A stretch of DNA of 7,628 bases from an uncultured Oscillibacter sp. (GTDB lineage: Bacteria > Bacillota > Clostridia > Oscillospirales > Oscillospiraceae), in the NCBI GenBank assembly GCA_948435975.1, contig CAOJHG010000087.1:1-7628 (forward strand), written 5' to 3'. The notes below the pieces were generated by a model. That model ran no database searches. It was not told where the DNA came from and saw nothing but the letters and a program-made list of their open reading frames with translations. Within the stretch, counting starts at the first letter, position 1. Every line of letters starts with the position of its first letter. This document shows positions 4,748 through 7,628 of this stretch, in pieces. The position numbers and the translations under genes are program-made.

Positions 4748-5878
4748 ATGAAAATTGTTTTGGTCATCGACCAGTTTGACGACGCCAACAACGGCACCAC
4801 CATCAGCGCCCGCCGGTTTGCCACGGCCTTGAAGGAGCATGGCAACGAGGTGCGGGTCATCGCCACCGGAAAGCCTACGGATTACAAATACGCCGTGCGG
4901 CAGATGCGGTTCCTTCCCATTGTAGAGCACCTGATTACCAGCCAGGGAATGCGTCTGGCGATTCCCAACAGGCATGTTTTTGAAAAGGCGGCGGCTTGGG
5001 CAGACATAGTGCATTTTATGATGCCCTCTCCCTTGGCAATCATGGGGCTGAAGCACATGGAGCGCTTAGGTATTCCTCATACGGCGGCCTTCCACTGTCA
5101 GCCGGAGAATATCACATTTACCCTCCACATGGGCAACAGCCGCCGGATGAACGACTTTGTTTACAACCGCTTCCGGGATACCTTTTTTAACCGCTTCACC
5201 CACATCCACTGTCCCAGCAATATGATTGCGGGGCAACTGCGGGACCATGGATACACAGCGAAGCTCCATGTAATCTCCAACGGTATCAGCCCCCAGTATG
5301 TTTACGGCCGCAGCCCCCAGGAAGACTGGATGCAGGGGCGGTTCAATGTGCTGATGGTGGGGCGGTACGCTGGGGAGAAGCGGCAGGACGTACTGATCCG
5401 CGCTTGTACGAAGTGCCGGCATAAGGATGAAATTCAGGTCATTCTGGCGGGAAAAGGGCCGCTCGAGAAGAAGTACCGTCGGTTGGCGGAGGCGCTGCCG
5501 AATCCGGCGGTGATGGAGTTCTATCAGCCGGAGAGACTGCTGGAGATCCTGCATATGGCTGATTTGTATGTTCACACCTCTGACGCGGAGATTGAGGCCA
5601 TGAGCTGTATGGAGGCGTTTGCGTGCGGCCTGGTGCCGGTGATCGCGGATTCGCCCCGGTCTGCTACGCCTCAGTTCGCATTGGATGAGCGGAGCCTCTT
5701 CCCGGCGGGGGACAGCGACGCTCTGGCGGAGAAGATTGACTGGTGGTTTGAGCACCCTGAGGAACGGGAGGAGATGGGGAAGCGTTATGCAGAGCACGCG
5801 AAACAGTACGCCCTGGACCGTTCCATTGAGCAGACTGAGGAAATGTTCCGTATGGCGGTTCGGGAGCAAAAGGGTTAA
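4748..5878 (+). CDS. Glycosyltransferase, GT4-like (GT-B fold)
   Basis: 376 residues, normal for GT4. It likely transfers a sugar from a nucleotide donor to a lipid or envelope acceptor at the cytoplasmic membrane face; the acceptor cannot be told from sequence. The N-terminal acceptor domain (about 1-180) begins MKIVLVIDQFDDANNGTTIS with the Gly-rich loop typical of GT4, then HGNEVRVIA, ADIVHFMMPSPL and the IHCPSNMIAGQL / VISNGIS linker (154-181). The C-terminal donor domain has VGRYAGEKRQD (204-214, with R206 and K211 at the usual phosphate-contact positions) and VILAGKGPLEKKY. It also has the EX7E motif E281-x7-E289 followed by AFACGLVPV. General style is near diacylglycerol glucosyltransferases and mannosyltransferases, so a glycolipid product is plausible but unproven. 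The start is ATG 4748 after AGGAG at 4738-4742. An open frame extends upstream to 4577 but only across the TSCPD gene. An intrinsic terminator follows directly. Confidence 0.92.
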   Translation: MKIVLVIDQFDDANNGTTISARRFATALKEHGNEVRVIATGKPTDYKYAVRQMRFLPIVEHLITSQGMRLAIPNRHVFEKAAAWADIVHFMMPSPLAIMGLKHMERLGIPHTAAFHCQPENITFTLHMGNSRRMNDFVYNRFRDTFFNRFTHIHCPSNMIAGQLRDHGYTAKLHVISNGISPQYVYGRSPQEDWMQGRFNVLMVGRYAGEKRQDVLIRACTKCRHKDEIQVILAGKGPLEKKYRRLAEALPNPAVMEFYQPERLLEILHMADLYVHTSDAEIEAMSCMEAFACGLVPVIADSPRSATPQFALDERSLFPAGDSDALAEKIDWWFEHPEEREEMGKRYAEHAKQYALDRSIEQTEEMFRMAVREQKG

Positions 5879-5883
5879 AAAAG

Positions 5884-5918
5884 GCAGGTCTATCTATCAA
5901 TGGTAGACCTGCTTTTTT
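5884..5918 (+). terminator. Intrinsic terminator of the TSCPD/glycosyltransferase operon
   Basis: GCAGGTCTA (5884-5892) pairs perfectly with TAGACCTGC (5904-5912), extendable by T.G and C-G inside, then T6 (5913-5918). An A-run before the stem could also pair with the T-run. It begins 5 bp after the stop codon. Confidence 0.94.
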
Positions 5919-5936
5919 GTCCGCTTCATGAGGCAG

Positions 5937-5965
5937 TCACCAGCGGCCCTCCTTTTACGTATAAT
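5937..5965 (+). promoter_or_regulatory. Putative promoter of the cwlJ-gerQ operon
   Basis: A TATAAT hexamer at 5960-5965, within CGTATAAT (5958-5965), lies 27 bp before the cwlJ start. CGTATAAT matches six of eight bases of the sigma-E -10 consensus CATACAAT. The -35 region at normal spacing (TCACCA at 5937-5942 for sigma-A, or GTCACCA just upstream for sigma-E) is poor for either factor. B. subtilis cwlJ is sigma-E dependent, so mother-cell control is expected, but the sequence alone does not settle it. Confidence 0.4.
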
Positions 5966-5992
5966 GGTTCAGCAACGAAGGAGGAATGAACA

Positions 5993-6433
5993 ATGGCATA
6001 TTCCGACCGGGAGCTGCTGGCGCGTCTGATTGAATGCGAGGCGGGCGGTGAAGGAGAGATTGGCATGAAGGCCGTGGCGGGCGTTGTGATGAACCGCGTC
6101 CATGCCACGGGCGGAGAATATGCGCGGGTGGGCCAGGGCAGCATCCGCAACATCATCTTCCAGCCCTATCAGTTCGTCTGCGCCAGCGAGACAGAGGGCG
6201 GGGCCTATAACCCGCAGAACATATACAATATGCGGCCTGAAGCCATCCACTATGAAATTGCAGACTGGGCCATCGCGGGGAACCGTGTGCCTGTGGTGGC
6301 GGAGTCGCTGTGGTTTTATAATCCCTTTGGGCCAGAGTGCCGGAACCGCTTTCCCTCAGACGTGGGCTATTGGCAGACGCGCATAGGAGACCACTGCTTT
6401 TATAACCCGACGAATGCCTATTACGACACATAA
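5993..6433 (+). CDS. cwlJ: CwlJ-like spore cortex-lytic hydrolase (SleB/Hydrolase_2 family)
   Basis: 146 residues, one catalytic domain with no signal peptide and no peptidoglycan-binding domain. That is the architecture and size of B. subtilis CwlJ (about 142 residues) rather than secreted SleB. The start of the domain reads LLARLIECEAGGEGEIGMKAVAGVVMNRV; E16 in CEAGGE aligns, from memory of the family, with the catalytic glutamate. SIRNIIFQPYQF, ESLWFYNPFGPEC and the terminal DHCFYNP also match CwlJ signature stretches. CwlJ is made in the mother cell, sits at the coat-cortex boundary and degrades muramic-lactam-containing cortex during germination, notably in response to Ca-dipicolinate. 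AAGGAGG (5978-5984) lies 8 nt before the ATG. It is followed after 57 bp by a gerQ-like gene, the known partner of CwlJ, which strengthens the CwlJ over the SleB assignment. Confidence 0.9.
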   Translation: MAYSDRELLARLIECEAGGEGEIGMKAVAGVVMNRVHATGGEYARVGQGSIRNIIFQPYQFVCASETEGGAYNPQNIYNMRPEAIHYEIADWAIAGNRVPVVAESLWFYNPFGPECRNRFPSDVGYWQTRIGDHCFYNPTNAYYDT

Positions 6434-6490
6434 CAAAAGAGAAGACACAACACCCGCGAAAGGATATTACAGAATTTGAGAGGTGTCATT

Positions 6491-7282
6491 ATGCCAACTA
6501 CGCAGAATGTACAGAATGTACAAAATGTGCAGAATATCCAAAATGTACAACATATACAGCAGCCTGGGCAGGCGGCTCAGCCTATGCCCACGCAGACGAC
6601 CACCCAAATGCCCCAGAACGGCGGTCAGATGGCTCAGAACGGCGGTCAGATGTCCCAGTATCATACACAGGGTTCCCAGCAAAGTACACAGATGCAGCAG
6701 GACGGTTTACGTATGACTCCGTTCGGCGCACAGGAGGCCCAGAACGATTCGGCGGGAAGTCAGTATGGTGTGCAGATGTCCCAGAGCGGCGCACAGACCG
6801 CCGAAAACAGCTTTCAGACCCGCCCCGGCCCTATAACAGACTGGTCCAGCGAAATCACGCCCCCGGCAGGGAGCGCTTCCGCCGGTCAAGAGGAGTCCCG
6901 CCCCATGATGACTCCCATTATGCGCAGCGAGCTGGCGGGCAGTACAGGCGTGCTGGACCTGCGCAACCATGTGTCCAACGACGTTATCGAGGCGCCTACC
7001 ACCGTTACAGAGGCTTATCTGGGGTCTATGAGAGGGATGCTGGCCAGAAACAAAGGGAATTTCGTGGTTGCCACCTTCCTGATCGGCACCCAGGGCACCA
7101 CGACTTGGGAAGGCATTCTCTATGAGGTAGGCAACGACTACCTGATTATCCAGCAGTCTGGCCGGGAACGGTATATTGCTTGTGATATGTATTCGCTGAA
7201 GTACATTGAGTTCTACGACACCCAGCGGAAAGAAATCTGCGACAATCTCATGTGGCAGAACGGCTGGCAGGACGGGTGCTGA
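6491..7282 (+). CDS. gerQ: GerQ-like spore coat protein with long Gln-rich N-terminus
   Basis: 263 residues, clearly longer than B. subtilis GerQ (about 180). The C-terminal about 75 residues (172-245) are the GerQ domain: VTEAYLGSMRGMLARNKGNFVVATF, TTTWEGILYEVGNDYLIIQQ, RERYIACDMYSLKYIEFYD. In Bacillus, GerQ is an inner-coat protein required for CwlJ to be present in the spore and is crosslinked by the transglutaminase Tgl. Residues 5-110 are low-complexity with about 30 Gln and short repeats (QNV units 5-22; QNGGQM twice at 42-54). Residues 120-170 are Pro/Ser/Thr-rich linker. No lysine occurs before K188. It starts at ATG 6491, 5 nt after AGGTG; an in-frame TTG at 6476 is possible but has a worse ribosome site. 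It is probably co-transcribed with cwlJ, since no terminator lies in the 57-bp gap. No clear terminator follows; the next gene has its own promoter. Confidence 0.88.
   Translation: MPTTQNVQNVQNVQNIQNVQHIQQPGQAAQPMPTQTTTQMPQNGGQMAQNGGQMSQYHTQGSQQSTQMQQDGLRMTPFGAQEAQNDSAGSQYGVQMSQSGAQTAENSFQTRPGPITDWSSEITPPAGSASAGQEESRPMMTPIMRSELAGSTGVLDLRNHVSNDVIEAPTTVTEAYLGSMRGMLARNKGNFVVATFLIGTQGTTTWEGILYEVGNDYLIIQQSGRERYIACDMYSLKYIEFYDTQRKEICDNLMWQNGWQDGC
6503..6556 (+). repeat. Six 9-bp tandem units in gerQ (QNV repeats)
   Basis: Six in-frame 9-bp units of the type CAGAATGTA encode QNV QNV QNV QNI QNV QHI. The first two are identical; later ones differ mainly by synonymous changes or V/I swaps. The perfect 9-bp register allows copy number to change by slippage without breaking the frame. 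Confidence 0.85.
6614..6655 (+). repeat. Two 21-bp tandem units in gerQ
   Basis: Units 6614-6634 and 6635-6655 share their first 18 bases exactly and encode QNGGQMA and QNGGQMS. A diverged relative (QMSQSGAQ) appears near 6773-6796, suggesting that the Gln-rich region grew by repeated duplication. Confidence 0.8.
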
Positions 7283-7302
7283 GGTCCCGAGACGGCAGGG
7301 GC

Positions 7303-7331
7303 TTGCGGAAGGGGACAGTCTGTGCTAAAAT
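7303..7331 (+). promoter_or_regulatory. Extended -10 promoter of the nitroreductase gene
   Basis: TTGCGG (7303-7308), 17-nt spacer, TAAAAT (7326-7331), with TG one base before the -10 (TGCTAAAAT). It lies 33 bp before the start codon and 20 bp after the gerQ stop, so the downstream gene is probably transcribed independently of sporulation. Confidence 0.6.
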
Positions 7332-7364
7332 TCAGGTATTCTAATCAAGAAGAGGAGAAACGCT

Positions 7365-7628
7365 ATGGATTTTCAAGCCCTGTCTGCCGCCCGGTATTCC
7401 CTCCGGAAGTTCAGCGCCCAGCCGGTAGAGCCAGAAAAGCTGGCCCTGGTCCTGGAGGCCGGACGGAACGCCCCCACGGCCCACAATAACCAGCCCCAGC
7501 GGATTTTCGTTCTCCAGAGCCCCGAAGCGCTGGAAAAGGCTGACTCATGCACTGCCGCCCACTTCCATCCGCCGGTGATCCTGGTGGTGGCCTATGATCC
7601 AGAGGCCTCTTGGAAGCGGGAGACCGAC
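7365..7628 (+). CDS. Nitroreductase-family flavoprotein, 5' part
   Basis: The first 88 residues are present; the gene runs off the right edge. The start is ATG 7365, 7 nt after AGAGGAG (7351-7357). The N-terminus MDFQALSAARYSLRKFSAQPVEPEKL has the RxSxRxF pattern that contacts the FMN phosphate in this family. APTAHNNQPQRIFVL (36-50) matches the APSAxNxQPW-type motif next to the flavin. Members are FMN-dependent NAD(P)H oxidoreductases, usually homodimers, reducing nitro compounds, quinones or other substrates; the physiological substrate cannot be told from this part. Confidence 0.9.
   Translation, partial: MDFQALSAARYSLRKFSAQPVEPEKLALVLEAGRNAPTAHNNQPQRIFVLQSPEALEKADSCTAAHFHPPVILVVAYDPEASWKRETD

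Noticed and set aside
7284..7316. GTCCC ... GGGAC dyad after gerQ as a terminator
   Set aside because: Only 5 bp of stem with a loop over 20 nt and no T-run. It overlaps the nitroreductase -35 region, so I do not call it.

Overview
The window looks like a chromosomal segment from a spore-forming, moderately G+C-rich member of the Clostridia. The gene mix and protein style suggest an Oscillospiraceae/Flavonifractor-like gut anaerobe; this is inference from gene content, not a database match. Pointers are spo0A, a CwlJ-type cortex hydrolase followed by a GerQ-type coat protein, an archaeal/eukaryotic-type prolyl-tRNA synthetase with a C-terminal zinc cluster, a PadR/DUF2812 pair and a TSCPD protein.

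Layout, left to right. (1) The 3' end of proS (+), closed by a strong intrinsic terminator. (2) A 283-bp AT-rich intergenic region with an 8-bp dyad, one exact and one near-exact Spo0A box and a sigma-A-like promoter, followed by spo0A (+), the master regulator of sporulation. (3) A convergent hairpin, then a minus-strand two-gene operon: a GTG-started PadR repressor overlapping by 4 bp a 447-residue DUF2812 membrane protein. Its promoter is a perfect TTGACA-N17-TATAAT with a 21-bp-spaced tandem repeat laid over it, a textbook autorepression layout. (4) An AT-rich island (about 3.57-4.47 kb) holding one small minus-strand secreted or anchored protein of unknown function, several hairpins, and a 14-bp perfect direct repeat near both ends. 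(5) A plus-strand pair encoding a small TSCPD/TIGR03905-type four-cysteine protein and a GT4-type glycosyltransferase, closed by an intrinsic terminator. (6) A plus-strand spore germination pair, cwlJ-like then gerQ-like, the latter with a long Gln-rich, lysine-free repetitive N-terminus. (7) The start of a nitroreductase-family gene with its own extended -10 promoter, running off the right edge.

Functionally, spo0A and the cwlJ-gerQ pair belong to the same developmental programme (entry into sporulation; cortex breakdown on germination), although separately transcribed genes lie between them. In the Bacillus model GerQ is needed for CwlJ to be present in the spore, so their pairing makes sense. 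The PadR/DUF2812 unit looks like a self-contained inducible envelope module. I see no CRISPR array, complete mobile element, phage gene, rRNA or tRNA. The least ordinary stretch is the AT-rich island. The most notable protein oddities are the substituted acidic-pocket residue in Spo0A and the lysine-free, Gln-rich N-terminus of GerQ.
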